The notes beneath the pieces were generated by a model that was not told the DNA's origin, did no database searches, and saw only the letters and a program-made list of their open reading frames with translations. Shown here one piece after another: positions 1-7,515 of a stretch of 13,326 bases of DNA. The translations under genes and the position numbers were made by a program. Every line of letters starts with the position of its first letter. The stretch's first letter is position 1. Origin of the DNA: an uncultured Flavobacterium sp. (GTDB taxonomy: Bacteria; Bacteroidota; Bacteroidia; Flavobacteriales; Flavobacteriaceae); assembly GCA_945957245.1 (NCBI GenBank), contig CAMFLD010000027.1, forward strand, positions 1 to 13,326, read 5' to 3'.

Positions 1-1294
1 CATTTACACCAATCATCCCAGCGCTTGCTTTTTCGATAATGTAACGTGCCATTCCTCCGTTTTGGGTAAATACGCTGGCTGCATTTCCATACGGGTTTTT
101 ATTTTCGATAGCTAACGCTTCATCAACTGTTTTAGTCCTGATAATCGAAATTACCGGACCAAAGATTTCTTCTCTGGCAACACTCATATCTGGAGTAACG
201 TAATCGATTACCGTTGGACCCACATAGGTTCCTTTTTCTTTTCCTGCTACTTTAGCATTTCTACCGTCAACTAAAATTTTGGCTCCGTCTTTTTCGGCCT
301 GAGTAATATAGTTTTCGATTCGTTCCTGAGATTCCTTATTGATAACAGCTCCCAGATTTTGACCCGGAACAATTTTGCGTGCTTCGTCACAGATTTTTTC
401 TATGATATGGTCTACCGGTCCAACACCAACCATAGCTGAAGCTGCCATGCATCGTTGCCCTGCGCATCCCGACATGGAAGCGGCTACGTTTTGTGCGGTC
501 ATATCCGGAATAGCGTCCGGTAATACCATCAGGTGATTTTTGGCACCGCCCAAAGCCAGACATCTTTTCAGATTATTGGTGGCACGTTGGTAAACAATTT
601 TAGCGACTTTGGTAGAACCTACAAAAGAAACGGCTTCAATACCCGGATGATCACATATAGCATTTACGATATCTACATCTCCATGTACTACGTTAAATAC
701 TCCGTCAGGCAATCCGGCTTCTTTTAGTAATTCGGCTATTCTTCCGCAGCTCAAAGGCACTTTTTCGGATGGTTTTATAATCATGCAGTTTCCAAGGGCT
801 ATGGCATTTGGAATAGTCCAGTTGGGCACCATTGCCGGGAAGTTAAAAGGCACTATAGAGGCTACAACTCCCAGTGGCGTGTGCTCTGTACGGCATTCTA
901 CGCCTTTACTTACTTCTAATAATTCTCCTTGTATTAATTGAGGTAATGAAGTGGCAAATTCGGTAAGTTCAATACATTTTTCAATTTCGGCTACTGATTC
1001 TCCATACGTTTTCCCATTTTCTTCACTGCATAGTTCCGCCAGTTCTTTTAAGTTTTTTTCTAATAAGGTTTTATATCTAAAAAACACCTGTACCCGTTCT
1101 TTGATTGGGGTTTTACTCCAAATAGGGAATGCAGCCTGTGCCGCTTTTACCGCATCATCTAAATCTTGGTATGCCGACATTGGAACTGTTGAAAGGTGGT
1201 TGCCATCTAATGGTGAGATGACATCCATAGTTTTTGAAGTGGAAGCATTAACAAATTTGCCTCCGATATAATTTTGAATTGCTGGGTATTTCAT
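1..1294 (-). CDS. mmsA: CoA-acylating methylmalonate-semialdehyde dehydrogenase, 3' end cut by window edge
   Basis: Reading the minus strand from the ATG at 1292-1294 gives an open frame of 431 codons that runs off the left edge; family members are about 480-500 residues, so roughly the last 55 are missing. The family (also called IolA) oxidises methylmalonate or malonate semialdehyde to propionyl- or acetyl-CoA with NAD+ and CoA, in valine or inositol breakdown, in the cytoplasm. Visible support: the start MKYPAIQNYIGGKFV, the PFNFP oxyanion-asparagine motif, KPSE, FVGSTKVA, and the catalytic cysteine C282 in GCAGQRCMA. That GQRCMA context, and the absence of the usual ELGGK glutamate (ALGGAKNH instead), separate CoA-acylating MMSDHs from hydrolytic ALDHs. 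Late in the frame EEIFGPV is present. A terminator at 1493-1533 separates it from the genes to the right, so it is probably transcribed alone. No clear TAnnTTTG promoter was found in 1295-1492. The physiological substrate is inferred from the family. Confidence 0.9.
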   Translation of the reverse strand, partial: MKYPAIQNYIGGKFVNASTSKTMDVISPLDGNHLSTVPMSAYQDLDDAVKAAQAAFPIWSKTPIKERVQVFFRYKTLLEKNLKELAELCSEENGKTYGESVAEIEKCIELTEFATSLPQLIQGELLEVSKGVECRTEHTPLGVVASIVPFNFPAMVPNWTIPNAIALGNCMIIKPSEKVPLSCGRIAELLKEAGLPDGVFNVVHGDVDIVNAICDHPGIEAVSFVGSTKVAKIVYQRATNNLKRCLALGGAKNHLMVLPDAIPDMTAQNVAASMSGCAGQRCMAASAMVGVGPVDHIIEKICDEARKIVPGQNLGAVINKESQERIENYITQAEKDGAKILVDGRNAKVAGKEKGTYVGPTVIDYVTPDMSVAREEIFGPVISIIRTKTVDEALAIENKNPYGNAASVFTQNGGMARYIIEKASAGMIGVN

Positions 1295-1492
1295 TTAAGG
1301 TTCTTCTATTTTGGGTTATTTAAAAAATTCGCAACATCGAATTTGATTAAATAATTGTAATAAAAAAAATATTTTTTTAATTATTTTGTTAAAATTTCTT
1401 ATTTATTTTCATTTTTAATAATTATGAGCTGTATAAATTCATAATTTGCTTGTTAAATAATTAATGATTACATATTTTTTTGAATATCCAAA

Positions 1493-1533
1493 CCATAAAA
1501 AAACCCGTCTAATTTTCCAACGAGACGGGTTTT
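1493..1533 (-). terminator. Rho-independent terminator of the deoC-ALDH operon
   Basis: The arms AAACCCGTCT (1501-1510) and AGACGGGTTT (1523-1532) are perfect reverse complements around a 12-base loop. Read on the minus strand the hairpin is followed by seven U residues (A-run 1497-1503). It lies 20 bases beyond the stop of the half aldehyde dehydrogenase. On the plus strand the hairpin is followed only by a short T-run, so it mainly serves the minus strand. Confidence 0.88.
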
Positions 1534-1552
1534 GTATATTATATTAACTTTT

Positions 1553-2434
1553 TTAGTAGCCAGCTCCGGCTCCGGCAACAAATTCAATTGGATGCCAGGT
1601 TGTTTTGGTTTCCTGAAAATCAAAAATGAGATACGGTGATTCATGTTTATCTTCAAAATAATCACTGTCTTCACGTACAATTACCCTTTTAAGATTTTCG
1701 ATGGCTAAATCCTGAATTTTGGCTATCGTTTCTGAATCCTTACCACAATATAAAATGGCGTTTACATCTTTATGGGCAGCAAATTGGGTTAGTAATTCGG
1801 ATTGGTTTCCGGTTAGAATGTTTACCACACCTCCCGGAACATCTGAAGTTGCCAATACTTCGGCGAAAGTCACTGCACAAAGTGCCAGTTTTTCTGAGGC
1901 CAAAATGACACAGGTATTTCCTCCGGAAATGATACTTGCTATTTGTGTAACCAATCCCAGCAATCCGCTTTGTTGCGGCGCAAATACGGAAATAACTCCC
2001 ATAGGTTCAGGCACCGAAAAGTTGAAGAAACTTCCCGACACAGGATTCACAGTACTATAAAGCTGTCTGTATTTATCACACCATCCGGCATAATAGATCA
2101 GCCTGTCGATACTTAAATCAACTTCTTTTTCGGCTTTGGCTTTTGCGATTCCCTGTGTTATAAGTTCTTCTACAAATTGTGCCTTTCTTCCTTCAAGGAC
2201 TTCAGCAATTCGGTACAAAATCTGGCAACGGTTATAGGCTGTTTTATGAGCCCAGCCTCCTTGAGCGCCACGAGCTGCCACTACGGCATTTCTAAAATCT
2301 TTTACAGAAGATAAACACATGTTGGCTACTGTTTTTTTGTTGACAATAAGCGGGTAATAACGCCCGGACTCGGTTCTTGGAAAGCTTCCGCCGATATATA
2401 TTTTATAGGTTTTCAAAACTTCTATTCTTGACAT
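1553..2434 (-). CDS. Half aldehyde dehydrogenase lacking the catalytic domain (ALDH16 C-terminal-domain-like)
   Basis: A 293-residue protein that aligns along its length with the N-terminal part of the complete ALDH encoded just upstream. Shared landmarks are YKIYIGGSF (about 10-18), YYAGW (114-118), the segment around 146-181 and PGGVVNILTGN (200-210). It stops where the catalytic domain would begin, and no Cys nucleophile region follows. Several functional positions are also changed: the PWNFP motif is PQQSG (oxyanion Asn to Gln155), the NAD-contacting Lys is Leu178, and the ELGGK glutamate is absent. It is therefore almost certainly not an active dehydrogenase. The protein ends in GAGAGY. 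It begins 11 bases after the complete ALDH and ends just before a strong terminator, so it looks like a maintained last gene of the operon rather than debris. I infer that it is a partner subunit of the upstream ALDH, mirroring the second, inactive domain of ALDH16 proteins; a degenerate duplicate is the alternative. Confidence 0.85.
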   Translation of the reverse strand: MSRIEVLKTYKIYIGGSFPRTESGRYYPLIVNKKTVANMCLSSVKDFRNAVVAARGAQGGWAHKTAYNRCQILYRIAEVLEGRKAQFVEELITQGIAKAKAEKEVDLSIDRLIYYAGWCDKYRQLYSTVNPVSGSFFNFSVPEPMGVISVFAPQQSGLLGLVTQIASIISGGNTCVILASEKLALCAVTFAEVLATSDVPGGVVNILTGNQSELLTQFAAHKDVNAILYCGKDSETIAKIQDLAIENLKRVIVREDSDYFEDKHESPYLIFDFQETKTTWHPIEFVAGAGAGY

Positions 2435-2445
2435 GATATTCCGTT

Positions 2446-3912
2446 TTAATCAAATTTTAAATAAGCTTCCAATCCATGAACGCCACCTTCCCTTCCGAAG
2501 CCGCTTTCTTTATATCCTCCAAATGGTGAGGCGGGGTCAAACTTATTGAAGGTATTGGCCCAAACTACTCCTGCACGCATTTGTGTCGTCATGTTGAAGA
2601 TTTTAGACCCTTTATCTGTCCACACACCTGCGGATAATCCATACGGTGTATTGTTTGCTTTTTCTATAACTTCGTCAACTGTTCTGAAGGTCTGGATAGC
2701 CAAAACAGGTCCAAAGATTTCTTCCTGAGCAATTCGGTTGGCCTGACTTACTTTGGTAAAAAGAGTTGGTCTGCACCAGTATCCTTTTGATGGTAAATCA
2801 CAGGCTGGCTGATACATTTCCGCTCCTTCTGCTTTTCCGATTTCGATGTATTTAGCAATCGTATCCAATTGTTTTTTGGAGTTGATGGCACCAATATCTG
2901 TGTTTTTGTCTAATGGATCTCCAACACGAAGTGAATGCATTCTGTCTTTCAATTTTTGAACTACAATGTCATATACGGATTCCTGAACGTACAAACGGGA
3001 ACCTGCACAGCAAACGTGTCCCTGATTGAAGAAGATTCCGTTTACAATACCTTCCACTGCCTGATCTAAGGCAGCATCTTCAAAGATGATGTTGGCTGCT
3101 TTTCCACCCAATTCCATAGTTGACTTTTTAGGTGTTCCGGCGATGGCTTTCATAATGATTTTTCCAACGGCTGTAGAACCTGTAAAGGCTATCTTATCCA
3201 CATCAGGATGGTTTACAATGTAAGACCCTGTTTGTCCTGCTCCGGAAACTATATTAACTACACCTGGCGGTAAATCGGCTTCCTGAATTACTTCTGCTAA
3301 AAGATATGCTGTAAGCGGAGTTGTTTCAGATGATTTGATAACAACAGTATTTCCTGCTGCTAGAGCTGGAGCAATTTTCCAGGCTGCCATCAGTAATGGG
3401 AAATTCCACGGAATAATTTGGCCTGCTACTCCCAAAGCTTTTGGAGTTCTGTTTGGAAAAGCATATTCCAGTTTATCAGCCCATCCGGCATAATAAAAGA
3501 AATGTGCTGCCGCCAATGGAACATCTACATCACGGGATTCACGGATTGGTTTACCTCCGTTTAAAGTTTCAACCACTGCAAATTCACGGGCACGTTCCTG
3601 AATAATCCTTGCTATACGATAAATGTATTTTCCTCTTTCTTTTCCTGATAATTTTGACCAAACGGTGTCGTAGGCTTTTCGGGCTGCCTTGACTGCCGCG
3701 TCAATATCAGCTTCTCCGGCTTCGGCTACTTTAGCCAAAACCTTTTCGGTAGCAGGGTTGATGGTATCGAAATATTTTCCTGACTTAGGAGCTACAAATT
3801 TTCCATTGATAAACAAATCGTACGTATCCTTTAGTTTAAAATGGCTTGTGCTTTCCGGTGCCGGAGCTAAATCCCAGTCGGAACTAAAATCTATTTTATG
3901 TGTTTTTTTCAT
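2446..3912 (-). CDS. NAD(P)-dependent aldehyde dehydrogenase (full length, deoC-linked)
   Basis: A complete 488-residue cytoplasmic ALDH that oxidises an aldehyde to the carboxylic acid. Motifs in order: DLFINGKFV near 32, PWNFP with oxyanion Asn170, KSSE with Lys193 and Glu196 for cofactor binding, FTGSTAVGK (243-251), ELGGK with general-base Glu267, NQGHVCCAGSR with nucleophile Cys301, EEIFGPV, and a C-terminal SPFGGYKESGFGREGG motif. All catalytic positions are intact. The N-terminus is extended by about 30 residues before the ALDH fold begins. The ATG lies 6 bases after the deoC stop, and the half-ALDH starts 11 bases downstream, so the three genes form one transcription unit. Because DeoC releases acetaldehyde, acetaldehyde is the likely substrate, although this is inferred from context. 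Similarity to the first domain of ALDH16, together with the half-ALDH next door, suggests a two-subunit version of that enzyme. Confidence 0.93.
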   Translation of the reverse strand: MKKTHKIDFSSDWDLAPAPESTSHFKLKDTYDLFINGKFVAPKSGKYFDTINPATEKVLAKVAEAGEADIDAAVKAARKAYDTVWSKLSGKERGKYIYRIARIIQERAREFAVVETLNGGKPIRESRDVDVPLAAAHFFYYAGWADKLEYAFPNRTPKALGVAGQIIPWNFPLLMAAWKIAPALAAGNTVVIKSSETTPLTAYLLAEVIQEADLPPGVVNIVSGAGQTGSYIVNHPDVDKIAFTGSTAVGKIIMKAIAGTPKKSTMELGGKAANIIFEDAALDQAVEGIVNGIFFNQGHVCCAGSRLYVQESVYDIVVQKLKDRMHSLRVGDPLDKNTDIGAINSKKQLDTIAKYIEIGKAEGAEMYQPACDLPSKGYWCRPTLFTKVSQANRIAQEEIFGPVLAIQTFRTVDEVIEKANNTPYGLSAGVWTDKGSKIFNMTTQMRAGVVWANTFNKFDPASPFGGYKESGFGREGGVHGLEAYLKFD

Positions 3913-3918
3913 GCTAAA

Positions 3919-4821
3919 TTAAACTTTAGAAAAATAATCATTTGATTGGTAAATACCTGATTTCTGTTTGGCAATCTGCAGCAATACATCATTTGCCAGA
4001 CTGCTTGCTCCAAAACGGAAATACTCATTATTGAGCCATTTACCGCCCAGCGTTTCTTTTACCATTAATAAATATTGTAATGCGAGTTTTGAATTCGAGA
4101 TTCCGCCGGCTGGTTTCATTCCGATCATGATTCCGGTTTTGTAATAGTAATCACGGATAGCTTCGAGCATGACCAATGTTACCGGTAATGTTGCTGCCGG
4201 TTTGATTTTACCTGTCGAGGTTTTGATGAAATCGGCTCCGGCATACATGGCGATATCACTGGCCTGACGCACTTTGTCCAGTGTTCCTATTTCTCCTGTT
4301 TCAAGGATAACTTTTAATCTTACATTCTTTCCGCAGGCTTCTTTGATCATGGCAATTTCATCGAAAACAAAATTGTAATCCCCGCTATGGAAACGACCTC
4401 TACTAATTACCATATCCACCTCATCTGCACCGCCATCAACTGCTATTTTGGTATCTAATAATTTGATTTCGGAACTAGACTGTCCGCTTGGGAAAGCGGT
4501 TGCTACTGAAGCTACTTTTACTCCTGTTCCTTTTAGTTCATTGACTGCCAGTTTTACAAAATTTGGATATACGCAAACTGCTGCTGTTGTTGGCAATCCC
4601 GGTAGGTCATCGGCCAAATGATGTGCCTTGAAACAAAGCTGTTTTACTTTTTCTTCAGTATCAGCACCTTCGAGTGTCGTTAAATCAATCATACTTAAGG
4701 CCATGAGCAGACCCTGCATTTTTGATTCTTTTTTGATACTTCGGGCTGTAATCCTTGCTATCCTATCTTCAATACCCACCTGATCAATACGTGGGGAATT
4801 AAAAAAATCAATCTGTTTCAT
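3919..4821 (-). CDS. deoC: Deoxyribose-phosphate aldolase
   Basis: A 300-residue class I aldolase that splits 2-deoxy-D-ribose 5-phosphate into acetaldehyde and glyceraldehyde 3-phosphate in deoxynucleoside salvage. The Schiff-base lysine is Lys200 in DFIKTSTGK and the second catalytic lysine is Lys236 in GMKPAGGI; the DEVDMVI segment carries the catalytic aspartate. The protein is longer than the about 220-260 residues of many bacterial DeoC enzymes because of roughly 45 extra N-terminal residues, more like the larger eukaryotic-type DERA. It is the first gene of a minus-strand operon with the two ALDH-family genes, 6 bases ahead of the complete ALDH. That pairing gives a route from deoxyribose 5-phosphate to acetate. 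A TAnnTTTG element lies about 60 bases upstream of the start. No nucleoside phosphorylase or kinase gene is in the window. Confidence 0.95.
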   Translation of the reverse strand: MKQIDFFNSPRIDQVGIEDRIARITARSIKKESKMQGLLMALSMIDLTTLEGADTEEKVKQLCFKAHHLADDLPGLPTTAAVCVYPNFVKLAVNELKGTGVKVASVATAFPSGQSSSEIKLLDTKIAVDGGADEVDMVISRGRFHSGDYNFVFDEIAMIKEACGKNVRLKVILETGEIGTLDKVRQASDIAMYAGADFIKTSTGKIKPAATLPVTLVMLEAIRDYYYKTGIMIGMKPAGGISNSKLALQYLLMVKETLGGKWLNNEYFRFGASSLANDVLLQIAKQKSGIYQSNDYFSKV

Positions 4822-4878
4822 TTATAATTTCTATTAAAAATCAGTGCCTACAATTAATTTAAAATCGGCACGAACAAA

Positions 4879-4886
4879 CAAATATA
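4879..4886 (-). promoter_or_regulatory. Putative -7 element of the deoC promoter
   Basis: The minus strand reads TATATTTG, an exact match to the Bacteroidota -7 consensus TAnnTTTG, giving a leader of roughly 50 bases before the deoC ATG. No TTTG -33 box is seen at the usual 19-20 base spacing, so this is a partial match. Confidence 0.45.
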
Positions 4887-5014
4887 TAAATAAGTTTAAG
4901 AATTAAGGATTTAAATGGTCAAAAGGTTTATTGTCCTTTTAGATTCTGTGGACTACGTTCAAACTGAAGGTATGTTTAATTCGGCTGTTCGTAAAATTTA
5001 ATGAGAGTAGTAAT

Positions 5015-5046
5015 AGCAAAATAGCCCGAATGATGAATCCGAGCTA
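5015..5046 (-). terminator. Terminator after the TetX-like gene
   Basis: On the minus strand UAGCUCGGAU and AUUCGGGCUA form a 10-pair stem with two G:U pairs around a 5-base loop, followed by AUUUU. On the plus strand the two wobbles become A:C mismatches, so the hairpin is designed for minus-strand RNA. It lies about 40 bases beyond the stop of the monooxygenase gene. The T-run is short (four), so efficiency is uncertain. The rest of 4887-5014 holds no gene that I can support. Confidence 0.6.
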
Positions 5047-5086
5047 CAAATAGTGCAACAAACTTTGTGCTTACAAATCAGTTTAT

Positions 5087-6250
5087 TTATTCAACATTCT
5101 TAAAGAAATCCAGCATTGTATAAAGTGCATCTTCAGCATGCATCCGTTCACCATTTTCAAGAGATTCCCGGGCTGATTTTGATGCTCTGATTCTCATATT
5201 GGTTTCATAGACCGAAATGGCTTTCCGGAAAGAACTGTATTTGCCGTCTGTCAAACATTCACTTAATTCCAAAGCATCGAGCATGGCCATATTGACTCCT
5301 TCTCCTGCAAACGGAGGCATAACATGCGCTGCATCCCCAAGCATAGTAAGGTTTGGCTGAGTTTCCCAATTTTGATCTAAAGGCATGCAATATATAGGAC
5401 GTGGTATGAATTGTACATTCGTGTTTTCAAATAATTCATGCCAAATGCTGCTCCATTCTGCGTATTCATTTTTGAACCAGCTCAGTATTTCAGTCGCATT
5501 AAAAAAGTCCAACCCTTTTTCGGTAATCCAATTTTCATTGGTTTTAAAACTGGCATAGAATCCTATTTCGCCGTTAGCCTTTTGTCCCATCAATACGTTT
5601 TTCTTATTTCCAAAAGCCATGATTTTACCTCCCTGCAACAAAGCTGAAATTGTTGGCGCTGCTTTCTCTGCCTGATATATATTGCCTTCAAGCATCATTA
5701 TACCCGAATAGAAAGGTTTGATGTCGGTAAGGTAAGGGCGTATTTTTGAATTGGCCCCATCAGCGGCTATTACAATATCTGCTAATGCTTTCGTTTCATC
5801 TTTAAAATGGAGTAACCATCCATCATTTTGTTTTTCCATTGCAATAAAATGGGAGTTCCAAACAACGGTATCCGGAAGTAATGATTCTAATAGTATTCTT
5901 CGTAATGTTCCCCGATCTATTTCGGGACGGAAGTGCTCATGACCGAAGTTCTCTTTTGCTTTGTCATTATGGTCGCTGAAAAATACTTCGGCCTGTTCGT
6001 TTAAAATCTTCATTCTGTCAGCTCCAGCCATATAATTAGCTTTAAATTCTTCCAACAAACCGGCTTTTCGTATGGCTGCCAAACCTGATTCATCATGTAA
6101 ATCTAATGGAGCTCCCTGCACCCGAGCATTTTTATCTGTATCTCGTTCATATACTTTTACATTAACTCCTTTTATTTGTAAAAGCCTTGCTAACGTTAGT
6201 CCACCCGGTCCACCTCCTACTATAGCTACTTGTTTATTTTGCAGTAACAT
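5087..6250 (-). CDS. TetX-like FAD-dependent monooxygenase
   Basis: A group A flavoprotein monooxygenase of 387 residues, nearly the length of TetX (388), which hydroxylates and inactivates tetracyclines using NADPH and O2. FAD-binding motifs are clear: IVGGGPGG at 10-17 with VYERD after the second strand, the ADG motif at 163-165, and GDAAH at 305-309 followed by MPPFAGEGVN. Several blocks match TetX closely, for example LDLH-SG-A-KAGLL near 49-66 and DALELSECLTDGK near 325-337. Remembered TetX contact residues differ, however: Gln192 is Glu188, Arg213 is Lys209, Phe224 is Leu220, His234 is Gly230 and Gly236 is Tyr232. The ATG at 6248-6250 lies 4 bases past the MFS stop; a longer TTG start at 6287-6289 would overlap that gene and is less likely. 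It is the last gene of a TetR-regulated operon with an exporter, suggesting drug or xenobiotic modification. Tetracycline activity is not established. Confidence 0.9.
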   Translation of the reverse strand: MLLQNKQVAIVGGGPGGLTLARLLQIKGVNVKVYERDTDKNARVQGAPLDLHDESGLAAIRKAGLLEEFKANYMAGADRMKILNEQAEVFFSDHNDKAKENFGHEHFRPEIDRGTLRRILLESLLPDTVVWNSHFIAMEKQNDGWLLHFKDETKALADIVIAADGANSKIRPYLTDIKPFYSGIMMLEGNIYQAEKAAPTISALLQGGKIMAFGNKKNVLMGQKANGEIGFYASFKTNENWITEKGLDFFNATEILSWFKNEYAEWSSIWHELFENTNVQFIPRPIYCMPLDQNWETQPNLTMLGDAAHVMPPFAGEGVNMAMLDALELSECLTDGKYSSFRKAISVYETNMRIRASKSARESLENGERMHAEDALYTMLDFFKNVE

Positions 6251-6254
6251 ATTC

Positions 6255-7502
6255 TTAAACTTTTGTGTATTTAATTTTTTCCTGAACAATTTTGTTTACT
6301 CTATACATCAATAAAATGGTTAGCAACATGATAGATGAAGCAATCATAGCCAGATTATCATAGTGTTGTAAGGGAGCAAAATTGTCCTTTTGAACAATGA
6401 TGAGTCCTGCTATTATGGCGCCAAAACCACCTGCCATTTGTTGTAATGAAGAATTGATACTCATGAACGCACCTCTGTCTGCCTGATCGGGCACAGCAGA
6501 AGTAAGAGCTGTTGAAGGCACCATTCTGCTCATGATACAGACCATCATCAACACATTAGTAATTATTACCAACCAAAGCGGTGTTGCTTCATAATGCGCA
6601 TAGATATTGATTACTATTGTTGCCAAAACAGTTGCAGAAGCAAATATTCTGAACTTACTGACCTTGTCACTTAATTTTCCAATAAATGGCATGGAGATTA
6701 ATGTTGCCACTCCTGTTATCATAAAGATCAAAGGCAACTGTTCTTTAGTGATTTTTAAATTATTAATGGCAAATGCACTTCCGAAAGGCATCATCATAAA
6801 GCCGCCTATAGAGAGCAATGCCGTAGCTAAAAAGCCTATTCTGTAATTTCGTTTAGCTACAGTGTGCCACAAGTGCTGAAAGGCAGTTTTGTCTCTTTGC
6901 AGTGAGAGATGTGCTGTAATTGGTTTCAGTTTAACAGCTATGGTCAACGCAATTAGGATTGCCATTACTGCTATCCAAAAAAACGGAATGTGCCAGCCCC
7001 AGGCATTGGCTATATAAAGACCTATAGGAATCCCTAAAACCTGACTCACTCCAAATCCCATTTGTACAAACCCCATTACTTTACCACGTTGTTGCAGGGT
7101 AAACAAATCGGCAATAATTGCCATAGAAATGGAGCCTATTACCCCTCCAAAAATACCGGTAATGATGCGGGCGGCCAATAATAAATGGTAGTTGGGTGCC
7201 AAAGCACAAAACAAAGTTCCAATTATAAAACCGATATAAAAGAACAGTAAAAGCTTCTTACGATCGAATTTATCAGCGAATCCTGCAGTAAGCAAGCCCG
7301 AAATACCGGCACTAAACGCATAAGCAGAAACCGCCAGCCCAAATTGCGCCGTGGTAATACGTAAAGTTTTCATCATAATATCACCAAGTGGAGACATTAC
7401 CATAAAGTCTAATACTACTGTAAATTGTGTAATAGCTAATAGGAATATGACAAATTTTTGATAGCCTGTTAACGGCTCTGAAGTTGGTGTTTGCTTGTTC
7501 AT
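6255..7502 (-). CDS. MFS drug-exporter-type transporter (DHA1-like, 12 helices)
   Basis: A 415-residue inner-membrane protein with hydrophobic segments consistent with 12 transmembrane helices, split by a central cytoplasmic loop at about 193-222. MFS motif A appears as GFADKFDRKK (74-83) between helices 2 and 3, with a second-half echo GKLSDK (275-280). A motif C-like antiporter stretch with G149, G157, P159 and G161 occupies helix 5, and LDFMVMSPLG (31-40) is in helix 1. These point to proton-coupled efflux of a small molecule. I chose ATG 7500-7502, 13 bases after the upstream stop; a TTG at 7521-7523 would add seven residues and overlap the upstream gene by 8 bases. It lies between the 78-residue protein gene and the TetX-like gene, 4 bases from the latter, so exporter and monooxygenase are almost certainly co-expressed and may act on the same compound. 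The substrate cannot be read from sequence. Confidence 0.92.
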   Translation of the reverse strand: MNKQTPTSEPLTGYQKFVIFLLAITQFTVVLDFMVMSPLGDIMMKTLRITTAQFGLAVSAYAFSAGISGLLTAGFADKFDRKKLLLFFYIGFIIGTLFCALAPNYHLLLAARIITGIFGGVIGSISMAIIADLFTLQQRGKVMGFVQMGFGVSQVLGIPIGLYIANAWGWHIPFFWIAVMAILIALTIAVKLKPITAHLSLQRDKTAFQHLWHTVAKRNYRIGFLATALLSIGGFMMMPFGSAFAINNLKITKEQLPLIFMITGVATLISMPFIGKLSDKVSKFRIFASATVLATIVINIYAHYEATPLWLVIITNVLMMVCIMSRMVPSTALTSAVPDQADRGAFMSINSSLQQMAGGFGAIIAGLIIVQKDNFAPLQHYDNLAMIASSIMLLTILLMYRVNKIVQEKIKYTKV

Positions 7503-7515
7503 TTGTTGCTTGTTT

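Noticed and set aside
1295..1552. A possible decayed ALDH catalytic domain downstream of the half-ALDH
   Set aside because: No EEIFGP, NQG-C or GGYK-like remnants are seen in this stretch; it holds only the terminator and AT-rich leader DNA of mmsA.
1468..1680. Minus-strand frame of 70 codons overlapping the end of the half-ALDH gene
   Set aside because: It lies in another frame over the tail of a clear gene and across its terminator; the product shows no ALDH remnant, so it does not represent a frameshifted catalytic domain.
4921..4940. Hairpin AAAAGG...CCTTTT as a terminator
   Set aside because: The stem is only six pairs, mostly A:T, with an 8-base loop; a better hairpin at 5015-5046 already serves the operon.
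6251..6289. TTG start at 6289 adding 13 residues to the TetX-like protein
   Set aside because: It would overlap the end of the MFS gene by 35 bases, while the ATG at 6250 gives the family length and begins just before the FAD-binding strand.
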